Position numbers and translations under genes: made by a program. A stretch of DNA of 9,097 bases from contig JAFQOC010000220.1 of the NCBI GenBank assembly GCA_017420845.1, forward strand, positions 1 through 9,097, written 5' to 3'. The notes under the pieces were generated by a model that was not told where the DNA came from, did no database searches, and was given only the letters and a program-made list of their open reading frames with translations. Shown in pieces: positions 1 to 5,453 of the stretch. The stretch is from Clostridia bacterium. Its GTDB lineage: Bacteria; Bacillota; Clostridia; Oscillospirales; CAG-272. Position 1 is the first letter of the stretch, and each line of letters starts with the position of its first letter.

Positions 1-257
1 ATACTGCTCTGTAACCTCCACCTAAAGAAAAACCATCCCCTCGGCGCGCAGCCAAGGAGATAGGGGGAGGGGCCACACCCGCTCCATGGCCAAATCCAAC
101 CACCCCCGGGGAGGGGGAAAGAAACTTCGGCGTTTGAGATGGTTCTTTCCCCCTCCCCAAACTCACTTACGGTCAAATCTCACCCCAACACTCCCAAAAA
201 ACATCCCCACAAAACCTCCGCATATTAACAAAAAATTCATACAATTTTCCCCGAAAT
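1..257. other. Gene-free G/C-rich region upstream of rhaB
   Basis: I see no credible gene here. The one + strand frame that is open (from 86) has no ribosome binding site, is rich in Pro, Lys and Asn, and runs into rhaB in another frame. The stretch holds purine-only and pyrimidine-only blocks: a G-rich block near 63-72, the arms of a 16-bp inverted repeat (listed separately), and an imperfect hairpin around 33-62. From about 160 to 257 it becomes A/C-rich and then A/T-rich, as expected just upstream of a promoter. It may contain the end or terminator of a gene left of the window, but no stop codon can be assigned to one. Confidence 0.5.
108..158. repeat. Perfect 16-bp inverted repeat with 19-nt loop
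   Basis: Bases 108-123 (GGGGAGGGGGAAAGAA) are exactly complementary to 143-158, leaving a 19-nt loop. No T-tract follows on either strand, so it is not a standard intrinsic terminator. A similar G5-A-G4 block at 63-72 could pair with the same pyrimidine arm instead. It may be a small palindromic repeat or a transcript-end structure of an upstream gene. Confidence 0.6.
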
Positions 258-275
258 GTGATATAATAAGAACAC
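236..275 (+). promoter_or_regulatory. Probable sigma-A promoter of rhaB (extended -10)
   Basis: The -10 hexamer TATAAT is at 262-267 and is preceded by TG at 259-260, giving a perfect extended -10 (TGaTATAAT). The -35 is poor: the best candidates are ATACAA at 239-244 (17-bp spacing) or TTCATA at 236-241 (20 bp). An extended -10 usually compensates for a weak -35. Transcription should begin near 274, leaving a leader of about 70 nt. No catabolite-repression or regulator operator was recognised. Confidence 0.65.
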
Positions 276-279
276 TATA

Positions 280-311
280 TGTGCAAGAGGGCGAACCCTG
301 CCCTCCGCACA
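280..311 (+). promoter_or_regulatory. Stem-loop in the rhaB 5' leader
   Basis: T280-C284 pairs with G307-A311, and GAGGGC at 287-292 pairs with GCCCTC at 300-305, with a 7-nt loop (293-299) and a small internal bulge. It starts only a few bases after the predicted transcription start and ends about 23 nt before the Shine-Dalgarno. It lacks a U-tract, so an mRNA-stabilising leader hairpin is more likely than a terminator. No known riboswitch was recognised. Confidence 0.45.
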
Positions 312-344
312 AAAATAATTCATCGTACATACTCGGAGGTAGCT

Positions 345-1817
345 ATGGCAGAACTGAAAATGCTTGCGATCGACCTCGGCGCGTCCAGCGGCAGAGGCAT
401 CGTCGGTTCCTTTGACGGAGAAAAGCTCACCCTGCGTGAGAATCACCGCTTCTCCAACGATCCCATGTTCGTGAACGGCCGTTTCACCTGGGATATCCTG
501 CGCATCTATTTTGAGATCAAGAACTCCATCACCAAGACCGTCATCGACGGCGACAACGTTACCTCCATGGGTATCGACACTTGGGGCGTGGACTACGGTC
601 TGATCGATAAGAACGGCCGGCTCATGGCCAACCCCACCCACTACCGTGATACCCGCACCGTGGGCATCACCGACTACATGGAGCCCACCGTCTCCGCCGA
701 GGAGGTCTACAAGACCACCGGTATCCAGGCCATCGACTTCAATACCCTGAACCAGCTGGCCGCCGAGATGCGCGACGATCCCGACGCCCTCGCCCGCGCC
801 GAGAAGATGCTCTTTATCCCCGACCTGCTCAACTACTTCCTCACCGGTAAGATGGCCACCGAGTACACCATCGCCTCTACCGGTATGATCCTTGACGCCG
901 CCAAGCGTGACTTCGCCTTCGATCTCACAGACAAGCTGGGCATCAAGCGCAGCCTGTTCTCCCCCATCGTTCAGCCCGGCTGCAACCTGGGCGGCCTCCT
1001 GCCCTCCATCACCGAGGAGGTGGGCAAGAACAACATCAACGTCTACACCGTGGCCTCCCACGACACCGCTTCCGCCGTCATGGCAGTTCCTTCTCAGGCT
1101 GACGATTTCATCTACATCAGCTCGGGTACCTGGTCCCTCATGGGTATGGAGCTGCCCCAGCCCCTCATCAACGACGCCACCCGCGCCGCCAACTTCACCA
1201 ACGAGGGCGGCATCAACGGCACCATCCGCTTCCTCAAGAATATCATGGGCCTTTGGATCATCCAGGAGTCCCGCCGTCAGTGGAAGCGCGAGGGCAAGGA
1301 CTACAGCTTCGCGCAGATGGAGGCGTGGGCTAAGGAGGCTTCTCCCTTCCAGTCTCTCATCAATCCCGACTACTACACCTTTGCGACTCCCGGCAATATG
1401 CCCGAGAAGATCCGCGACTTCTGCCGCATGACCGGCCAGCACGTCCCCGAGTCCGTGGGTGAGGTTGTCCGTTGCATCTACGAGTCTCTCGCTCTGAAGT
1501 ATCGCCACACCGTGGAGAACATCCAGACTTTGCGCGGCAAGAAGGCTACCATGATCAACGTGGTGGGCGGCGGTACCAAGGACCACTTCCTGTCTCAGAT
1601 GACCGCTGACGCTTGCGGATTGGAGGTTTCCGCCGGACCCGAGGAGGCTACCTCCATCGGTAACCTGCTGGCTCAGATGATGGCCGTGGGTGCCATTAAG
1701 GATCTCTCCGAGGCTCGTCAGGTGGTGGCCAACTCCTTTGAGGTCAAGCACTATGCGCCCTGCACCTACCGCGGCGCGTGGGATGAGGCTTACGGTCGCT
1801 TCATCAAGCTCCTGTAA
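345..1817 (+). CDS. rhaB: Rhamnulokinase (FGGY carbohydrate kinase family)
   Basis: Cytoplasmic kinase that phosphorylates L-rhamnulose with ATP to L-rhamnulose 1-phosphate, the second step of L-rhamnose breakdown. The 490 residues match the usual RhaB length. Seen: the N-terminal ATP-binding segment AIDLGASSGRGIVG (8-21), the sugar-side signature GIDTWGVDYGL (76-86) with HYRDTRT (99-105), the second phosphate loop SSGTWSLMG (259-267), INEGG/NGTIRFLKNIMGLW-type residues at 287-304, and VVGGGTKD (406-413). ASHD at 237-240 supplies the likely catalytic base Asp240 (Asp237 in E. coli RhaB, from family knowledge). The ATG at 345 is chosen because CGGAGGT (334-340) lies 4 nt upstream; an upstream in-frame Met at 279 has no such site and falls inside the leader hairpin. 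No other rha gene is present in the window, so rhamnose isomerase and aldolase must be encoded elsewhere. A related FGGY substrate such as L-fuculose is possible but fits less well. Confidence 0.93.
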   Translation: MAELKMLAIDLGASSGRGIVGSFDGEKLTLRENHRFSNDPMFVNGRFTWDILRIYFEIKNSITKTVIDGDNVTSMGIDTWGVDYGLIDKNGRLMANPTHYRDTRTVGITDYMEPTVSAEEVYKTTGIQAIDFNTLNQLAAEMRDDPDALARAEKMLFIPDLLNYFLTGKMATEYTIASTGMILDAAKRDFAFDLTDKLGIKRSLFSPIVQPGCNLGGLLPSITEEVGKNNINVYTVASHDTASAVMAVPSQADDFIYISSGTWSLMGMELPQPLINDATRAANFTNEGGINGTIRFLKNIMGLWIIQESRRQWKREGKDYSFAQMEAWAKEASPFQSLINPDYYTFATPGNMPEKIRDFCRMTGQHVPESVGEVVRCIYESLALKYRHTVENIQTLRGKKATMINVVGGGTKDHFLSQMTADACGLEVSAGPEEATSIGNLLAQMMAVGAIKDLSEARQVVANSFEVKHYAPCTYRGAWDEAYGRFIKLL

Positions 1818-1827
1818 TAGAAAATCA

Positions 1828-1885
1828 GCCCTTCCGCGGCATCCAAGGGGATTCTGTCCTCTTCGGGTGGTGCGGAAGGACTTTT
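1828..1885 (+). terminator. Possible weak terminator after rhaB
   Basis: CCTTCCGC at 1830-1837 pairs with GCGGAAGG at 1872-1879. The loop is long (about 34 nt) and can itself fold by AGGGGA pairing with TCCTCT. CTTTT follows directly at 1881-1885. The stem is good, but the T-run is short and the loop large, so termination may be partial and rhaB transcripts may read into the next gene. Confidence 0.45.
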
Positions 1886-1967
1886 GACTATAACGGCGCG
1901 AGTGCCGCAATTTTTCTCGTTTTGAATCGAATCTTGTCAAAATATAGATACGGAAAGGGTTTACGAC

Positions 1968-3131
1968 ATGAAAGACACACTGTACGGTGAGTTGACAGTT
2001 ATAGGTATGAAGGGCTGCGAGGCATTTGTGGAGCGTGTGGACAGCTACCTCAAGGAGTGGCGGCGCCACGGCGCTGAGGAGACCTACCTCGCCCACGTTT
2101 CTTGCCCCCGTTTTGGCTCGGGTGAGGGTAAGGCCATCATCAAGGAATCCATGCGCGGCCAGGACGTGTATATCTTCTGCGATATTTTCAACTACGGTGT
2201 AACCTATAAGATGCACGGTATGATCGTCCCCATGAGCCCCGATGATCATTACGCGGATCTGAAGCGCATCATCGCCGCCATCGGCGGTAAGGCTCGCCGC
2301 ATCACCGTCATCATGCCCATGCTCTACGAGGGCCGTCAGCACAAACGCACCACCCGCGAGTCTCTGGACTGCGCCATGATGCTCCAGGAGCTGGTGAATA
2401 TGGGTGTCTCGAACATCATCACCTTCGACGCCCACGACCCCCGCGTGGCCAACGCCATTCCTCTGTCGGGCTTTGATAACGTCCTGCCCAACTACCAGAT
2501 GATCAAGGCTTTGGTGAGAAGCGTTCCTGACATCATCATCGATAAGGACCACGTGGTCATGATCTCCCCCGACGAGGGTGCCATGGGCCGTTGCATCGCC
2601 TACTCCAACTGCCTGTCGGTGGACGTGGGAATGTTCTACAAGCGCCGCGACTATTCCACCATTGTCAACGGTAAGAATCCTATTCTGGAGCACAAGTATC
2701 TGGGCCAGGATCTGGAAGGGAAGGACGTTATTATCGTGGACGATATGATCTCCTCCGGTGGCTCTCTGCTGGATGTTGCCACTCAGCTTAAGAAGGTCTA
2801 CGGCGCGAAGCGCGTCTTCAACTTCGCTACCTTCGGTTTGTTCACCGATGGCTTTGCCGCCTTTGACGAGGCATATGAGAACGGCATCATCGACAAGATC
2901 TTTACCAGTAACCTGGTCTACCGCAAGCCTGAGATCCTGACCAAGCCCTGGTACGTGGAGGTCAATATGGCCAAGTATGTGTCCTACATCATCGACACGT
3001 TGAACCACGATGCCACCATTTCCAACCTGCTGGATCCCAACGAGCGCATCGCCAAGCTTCTGGAGAAGCACCGTGCCGAGTTGGCCGAACAGGGTCAGAT
3101 CACCATGAATTTCGCCGATGACGAGCAGTAA
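1968..3131 (+). CDS. Divergent ribose-phosphate pyrophosphokinase (PRPP synthetase family)
   Basis: Probably makes 5-phosphoribosyl 1-diphosphate from ribose 5-phosphate and ATP, feeding purine, pyrimidine, His, Trp and NAD synthesis. Seen: an N-terminal half with the PRS-type segment MPMLYEGRQHKR (116-127), which in the family lines up with the ATP-binding PYxxYARQDRK motif. FDAHDPR (153-159) replaces the usual DLHxxQ metal-site motif, KRRDYS (225-230) matches the KRR catalytic loop, and the PRPP-binding loop is VIIVDDMISSGGSL (254-267). The protein has 387 residues, about 70 more than ordinary Prs (about 315), with an N-terminal extension and a charged C-terminal tail (360-387). The start is ATG 1968 with GGAAAGGG at 1952-1959. 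A poor promoter may lie at 1922-1950 (TTGAAT, then TATAGA at 15-bp spacing). This long type is known in Clostridia; whether it replaces or supplements a canonical Prs cannot be told here, so I withhold the symbol prs. Confidence 0.85.
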   Translation: MKDTLYGELTVIGMKGCEAFVERVDSYLKEWRRHGAEETYLAHVSCPRFGSGEGKAIIKESMRGQDVYIFCDIFNYGVTYKMHGMIVPMSPDDHYADLKRIIAAIGGKARRITVIMPMLYEGRQHKRTTRESLDCAMMLQELVNMGVSNIITFDAHDPRVANAIPLSGFDNVLPNYQMIKALVRSVPDIIIDKDHVVMISPDEGAMGRCIAYSNCLSVDVGMFYKRRDYSTIVNGKNPILEHKYLGQDLEGKDVIIVDDMISSGGSLLDVATQLKKVYGAKRVFNFATFGLFTDGFAAFDEAYENGIIDKIFTSNLVYRKPEILTKPWYVEVNMAKYVSYIIDTLNHDATISNLLDPNERIAKLLEKHRAELAEQGQITMNFADDEQ

Positions 3132-3139
3132 TCGAGGAT

Positions 3140-3173
3140 AAAAAGGACGGGAGGGGCTTGCCCCTCCCGTTTG
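3140..3173. terminator. Bidirectional intrinsic terminator between convergent genes
   Basis: A perfect 10-bp stem (3147-3156 with 3161-3170, almost all G-C) closes a CTTG tetraloop 16 nt after the pyrophosphokinase stop codon. Read on the + strand only three T's end the structure (3170-3172). Read on the - strand the stem is followed by CCTTTTTATCC, a real T-tract. The hairpin can therefore stop transcripts from both the + strand gene and the convergent - strand gene at 3302-4216. Confidence 0.8.
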
Positions 3174-3188
3174 GCGTTGACGGTTGAC

Positions 3189-3215
3189 AGAGATCTTTTG
3201 CTCGAAAGGCTCTCT
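3189..3215. other. Weak hairpin in the convergent intergenic gap
   Basis: AGAGATCTTT (3189-3198) pairs with AAAGG-TCTCT (3205-3215) with a single bulged C and a 6-nt loop. No T-tract follows on either strand. It lies downstream of both convergent genes and may only add to transcript-end structure. Confidence 0.3.
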
Positions 3216-3301
3216 TGGAAAAGTGCTATCGTCCGTCGCAGGCGGAATTACGGGACGACACATTCTTCATCCGGATATTCGGTTTACTTTCGGTATCGGA
3301 A

Positions 3302-4216
3302 TCAGCCGTTGCACCCGCACTTGTTCCGATCCGATACGGGCAGGGGCATAGGCGCGGGAGAAAATTCCGCAATGGGAAAAGCCATGGAACGGAACAGCTC
3401 GCAGGGATTATCGGGAGAGGCGGATACGCATTCCTTGTCGGGAATGACGAATTCCTGAGCATTTATGAGATACTGAGCGGGCCGTACCAGCCGAACCAGA
3501 GAGAAGATTCCCAAAGACACCACCAAACGCCGTTCGGAGCGATCATTATGATCACAACGATCGCCGTGGTCACAGGGGTCACCGCTCATGCCGCAGAGAG
3601 GTGCGGAGAGGCAGCCGGCGATGGAGGAAGGGACGTCACAGACACAGCAGCAGCAGCAAACGGGCTCAGGGCAAGTGGGCTCCAGCACGCGGGCACCCAG
3701 CACGATGGGATCCACTACCTCCACTACGGCGGTGGGAACGCTGCGCTCCTTGTAGCAGGGCTCGGGCTCGGCGCAGAAGGCAGAGCCGTCGGCGCTGGAA
3801 CGGAAAATGCTCACCGAGGAATCCCCGCCGAAAAGAACGACTTGCTTTTCCAGTACGGCGATACCGTCAAATTCGGTGGCCTGCGTTCCGGAATTGCGGC
3901 CTACGCAAACGCAAGCCTCGAAAATGAGCTTGACGTAGAAACGGATGTGGACCGTGTAGAAGCCCCGGTTGAACTGAACGGGGTCGATCCCGATGTAGGT
4001 CCAGGCGATGCAGGCATCCTTGACACGAACTTGCGTGGTGTGCTCGATGATCTCCTGTCCCAGATCGGTGAGGAAGACCCGGACGTTCTCATAGCAGTCC
4101 CGATCGCGGCAGGAGTCCAGGATGCGGTTGGTCTCCACGCAAACGGTCCGCGTGTCACCGCCCTTGCCACAGCCGTTTCCCATGGGAGAGCAGAGAGCAA
4201 AACGATTTTCAGACAT
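3302..4216 (-). CDS. Cysteine-rich conserved clostridial protein, function unknown
   Basis: A 304-residue protein with 25 cysteines, no signal peptide and no clear membrane segment. Three parts can be seen. The N-terminal domain (about 26-135) has CVETNRILDSCRDRDC (26-41) followed by a run that looks like beta strands (ENVRVFLTD, IAWTYIGIDPVQFNRGFYTV, ACVCVGR). A middle Cys-rich linker (about 148-228) includes five consecutive Cys (187-191), then VC and two CDH motifs. The C-terminal domain (about 229-304) ends in KCGCNG. I recall similar uncharacterised proteins with a C-R-D-x-D-C motif in Clostridia but know no assigned function. Cys-richness and a sporulating host make a spore-coat or metal-binding role conceivable, as inference only. 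The start is fixed by AAGGAGGT (complement of 4224-4231) 7 nt before ATG. A longer + strand frame opposite it has no ribosome binding site. The gene stands alone, divergent from hup and convergent with the pyrophosphokinase. Confidence 0.8.
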   Translation of the reverse strand: MSENRFALCSPMGNGCGKGGDTRTVCVETNRILDSCRDRDCYENVRVFLTDLGQEIIEHTTQVRVKDACIAWTYIGIDPVQFNRGFYTVHIRFYVKLIFEACVCVGRNSGTQATEFDGIAVLEKQVVLFGGDSSVSIFRSSADGSAFCAEPEPCYKERSVPTAVVEVVDPIVLGARVLEPTCPEPVCCCCCVCDVPSSIAGCLSAPLCGMSGDPCDHGDRCDHNDRSERRLVVSLGIFSLVRLVRPAQYLINAQEFVIPDKECVSASPDNPCELFRSMAFPIAEFSPAPMPLPVSDRNKCGCNG

Positions 4217-4223
4217 GTTAGCT

Positions 4224-4260
4224 ACCTCCTTAAGGATTGGGAAGACGGGACTATCCCGTC
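4224..4260 (-). promoter_or_regulatory. 5' leader of the Cys-rich gene: strong SD and short palindrome
   Basis: The Shine-Dalgarno is the full eight-base AAGGAGGT, read on the - strand from 4231-4224. Just upstream (4244-4250 with 4254-4260) is a perfect 7-bp palindrome GACGGGA/TCCCGTC with a 3-base centre, suitable as an mRNA hairpin or an operator. I could not find a convincing sigma-A or sporulation-sigma promoter further upstream. Confidence 0.5.
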
Positions 4261-4420
4261 CCCACTCCCAGTATATGCATCCCGCGGGTTTTTGACAGAA
4301 TTCTACAGATCATATCAAAAAAACACCGTGAGGAAAGGGAAGGAGGGATTTGAAAAAGGTGAAACAGATAAATTCGTTGAAAACGGAGATCTAATTTCGT
4401 AAAAAAATCGTTTAGGGGTA

Positions 4421-4449
4421 TTGCATTTTCGGAAACAATGTGGTATAAT
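4421..4449 (+). promoter_or_regulatory. Sigma-A promoter of hup
   Basis: TTGCAT (-35) at 4421-4426 and TATAAT (-10) at 4444-4449 are separated by exactly 17 bp. TG at 4441-4442 adds an extended -10. Transcription should start near 4456, leaving a leader of about 33 nt. This is the strongest promoter in the window, which fits the high expression expected of HU, and it probably serves rqcP as well. Confidence 0.85.
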
Positions 4450-4488
4450 AGCAATACCCAAAAAACAATACAAGATTGGAGTTTTATC

Positions 4489-4761
4489 ATGAACAAGAGC
4501 CAACTGATCAAAGCAGTCGCTGAGAAGAGCGAGCTGTCCCAGAAGCAGGTCGCCGAGACCTGGAACCTCATTGAGGCAACCATCCTTGAGAACCTGGCCG
4601 CAGGCGAGAAGGTCCAGCTTTCCGGCTTCGGTACCTTTGAGGTCCGCGAGCGCGCCGAGAGAAAGGGCCGCAACCCCAAGACCGGTGAGGTCGTTTCTGT
4701 TCCTGCTTGCAAGTATCTCGCTTTCGTGTCTGCCAAGGCCGTTAAGGAGAACTTGAACTGA
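4489..4761 (+). CDS. hup: HU family DNA-binding protein
   Basis: Small basic nucleoid protein that binds and bends DNA as a dimer. It is 90 residues, the standard HU length. Seen: the N-terminal helical dimerisation body beginning MNKSQLIKAVAEKSELS, the DNABII core VQLSGFGTFEVRERAERKGRNPKTGE (43-68), with the DNA-intercalating arm around GRNPKTGE (61-68), and the C-terminal helix AFVSAKAVKENLN. A Cys at about 74 is unusual but tolerated. ATG 4489 is selected because TTGGAG (4476-4481) is 7 nt away and it gives the family's exact N-terminus; in-frame codons further upstream fall inside the promoter. It is the first gene of an operon: its stop at 4759-4761 is one base before the rqcP start. IHF is excluded by the HU-like arm and by the Firmicute context. 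Confidence 0.95.
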   Translation: MNKSQLIKAVAEKSELSQKQVAETWNLIEATILENLAAGEKVQLSGFGTFEVRERAERKGRNPKTGEVVSVPACKYLAFVSAKAVKENLN

Positions 4762-4762
4762 T

Positions 4763-5008
4763 ATGCGCCTCGATAAGTACCTGAAGGTAAGCCGTATCAT
4801 TAAGCGGCGCACCGTGGCAAACGACGCCTGCGACGCCGCCCACGTGACGGTCAATGGCCGTCCCGCCAAGGCCTCCTACGACGTGAAGGTCGGGGACGTC
4901 ATTGAGATTACCTTCGGTGCGCGCACCCTTCGTATCCGCGTGCTTGAAGTGAGGGAAACCGTCGGCAAGGACGCTGCTTCTTCTCTGTACGAGGTGATCG
5001 AACAGTAA
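4763..5008 (+). CDS. rqcP: S4-domain RNA-binding protein RqcP (YabO)
   Basis: An 81-residue S4-domain protein. Members of this family (RqcP/YabO, Hsp15-related) bind stalled 50S subunits and help RqcH add C-terminal alanine tails to the blocked peptide. Seen: the S4 signature MRLDKYLKVSRIIKRRTVAN (1-20), then VNGRPAKASYDVKVGD (30-45) typical of the alpha-L RNA-binding fold, and a terminal beta segment RIRVLEVRE. Start ATG 4763 lies one base after the hup stop; its Shine-Dalgarno AAGGAGA (4744-4750) is inside the end of hup, so translation is probably coupled. In B. subtilis yabO likewise precedes yabP-yabQ-divIC, which supports this identity over heat-shock Hsp15. The last 15 codons are duplicated downstream. 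The final residue is Gln in this copy and Glu in the duplicate. Confidence 0.9.
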   Translation: MRLDKYLKVSRIIKRRTVANDACDAAHVTVNGRPAKASYDVKVGDVIEITFGARTLRIRVLEVRETVGKDAASSLYEVIEQ

Positions 5009-5085
5009 GTAGCCACCTGCCACGGTCGCTTGGGCCGACCGGCAAGGACGCCGCTTCTTCTCTGTACGAGGTGATCGAAGAGTAA
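4963..5085 (+). repeat. 46-bp direct repeat covering the 3' end of rqcP
   Basis: Bases 4963-5008 (the last 15 codons and stop of rqcP) recur at 5040-5085 with two mismatches in 46: a silent GCT/GCC change at 4975/5052 and a CAG/GAG change at 5003/5080 just before the stop. The offset is 77 bp, which is not a multiple of three. A 31-nt unrelated segment (5009-5039) separates the copies. Confidence 0.9.
5040..5085 (+). pseudogene. Remnant of a duplicated rqcP 3' end
   Basis: This second copy still reads GKDAASSLYEVIEE and stop in its own frame. It has no start codon with a ribosome binding site and is out of frame with the intact gene, so it is not a functional gene. It most likely arose by partial tandem duplication, or by recombination between two rqcP alleles of which one ended in Glu. 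The Glu-ending copy could be the ancestral terminus left behind after the 3' end was replaced. An assembly error is a further possibility. Confidence 0.65.
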
Positions 5086-5090
5086 AACCG

Positions 5091-5119
5091 TCATATTCCT
5101 GTCCCGTCTCGCATAGGAT
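5091..5119 (+). promoter_or_regulatory. Sigma-E (mother-cell sporulation) promoter of yabP-yabQ
   Basis: TCATATT at 5091-5097 matches the sigma-E -35 consensus KMATATT at every position. After exactly 14 bp, CATAGGAT at 5112-5119 fits the -10 consensus CATACAnT at six of eight positions. The promoter lies 32 bp upstream of yabP, whose B. subtilis counterpart is known to belong to the sigma-E regulon. Consensus and spacing are from established knowledge of Bacillus sigma-E; the assignment is by eye. Confidence 0.7.
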
Positions 5120-5139
5120 TCCGTAGAATCATACGGGAC
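5101..5139 (+). promoter_or_regulatory. Stem-loop abutting the yabP ribosome binding site
   Basis: GTCCCGT at 5101-5107 pairs with ACGGGAC at 5133-5139, enclosing a small inner hairpin (GATTC 5117-5121 with GAATC 5126-5130). The last paired base is directly next to the Shine-Dalgarno GGAGG (5140-5144). No T-tract follows, so this is not a normal terminator. Transcripts from the sigma-E promoter would begin near 5125-5128 and lack the left arm, so only read-through RNA from hup-rqcP can form it. Confidence 0.5.
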
Positions 5140-5150
5140 GGAGGCAGGTT

Positions 5151-5453
5151 ATGAACGAAACAGTACAATCCTCAGGTAAGGGACACAACTTGATGGCCAA
5201 TGAGCGTCGGGAGATCACCGTCAGCGGTGTGACCGACGTGGTCAGCTTTGATGAGACCAACGTCCGCTTAATCACGTCCTGCGGCATTCTCAATCTGGAG
5301 GGGGAAGGACTTCGCATACATGTCCTCAACACCAAGGATGGGACCGTCGCCGTCACGGGGCAGCTCAACGGTGTGCTTTATGAGGATGTTGATACAACTG
5401 CTGATCCACGACAAGCATCGGGACGAGGCCGCCGTCGCCTGTTCGGCTTATGA
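5151..5453 (+). CDS. yabP: Sporulation protein YabP
   Basis: A 100-residue member of the YabP/YqfC family, made in the mother cell and needed for normal spore formation, probably in coat or cortex assembly; its exact biochemical role is not known. Seen: a core of short beta strands, REITVSGVTDVVSFDETNVRLITSCGILNLEGEGLRIHVLN (20-60), and GTVAVTGQLNGVLYED (64-79), with the conserved pattern of Gly-rich turns in this family. A basic tail GRGRRRLFGL ends it. ATG 5151 has GGAGG at 5140-5144, 6 nt upstream; the internal Met at codon 15 has no comparable site. The stop overlaps the yabQ start by four bases (ATGA, 5450-5453), so the two are translationally coupled. Transcription is expected from the sigma-E promoter just upstream. 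Confidence 0.9.
   Translation: MNETVQSSGKGHNLMANERREITVSGVTDVVSFDETNVRLITSCGILNLEGEGLRIHVLNTKDGTVAVTGQLNGVLYEDVDTTADPRQASGRGRRRLFGL

Noticed and set aside
86..415. 109-codon + strand frame upstream of and overlapping rhaB
   Set aside because: No ribosome binding site, composition dominated by Pro/Lys/Asn/Arg, and the 3' part overlaps rhaB in another frame across its promoter and leader.
237..3263. 1008-codon open frame on the - strand opposite rhaB and the pyrophosphokinase
   Set aside because: It runs antisense across two well-identified genes and the terminator hairpin, is poor in Lys and Phe but rich in Gly, Val, His and Asp as expected from a mirror frame of GC-biased codons, and has no ribosome binding site or known domain.
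3644..3658. CAG/GCA triplet run considered as a stand-alone microsatellite
   Set aside because: It is explained as five Cys codons of the - strand gene; kept only as a remark there.
4271..4320. Possible sporulation promoter (CATATACT) for the Cys-rich gene
   Set aside because: The -10-like string is suggestive of sigma-E, but no acceptable -35 lies 13-15 bp upstream, and no sigma-G or sigma-K pattern fits.
3215..4402. 395-codon + strand open frame opposite the Cys-rich gene
   Set aside because: No Shine-Dalgarno, no recognisable domain, and it runs through the leader region of the - strand gene; the opposite frame has a perfect AAGGAGGT and a C-R-D-x-D-C motif I recall from clostridial proteins.
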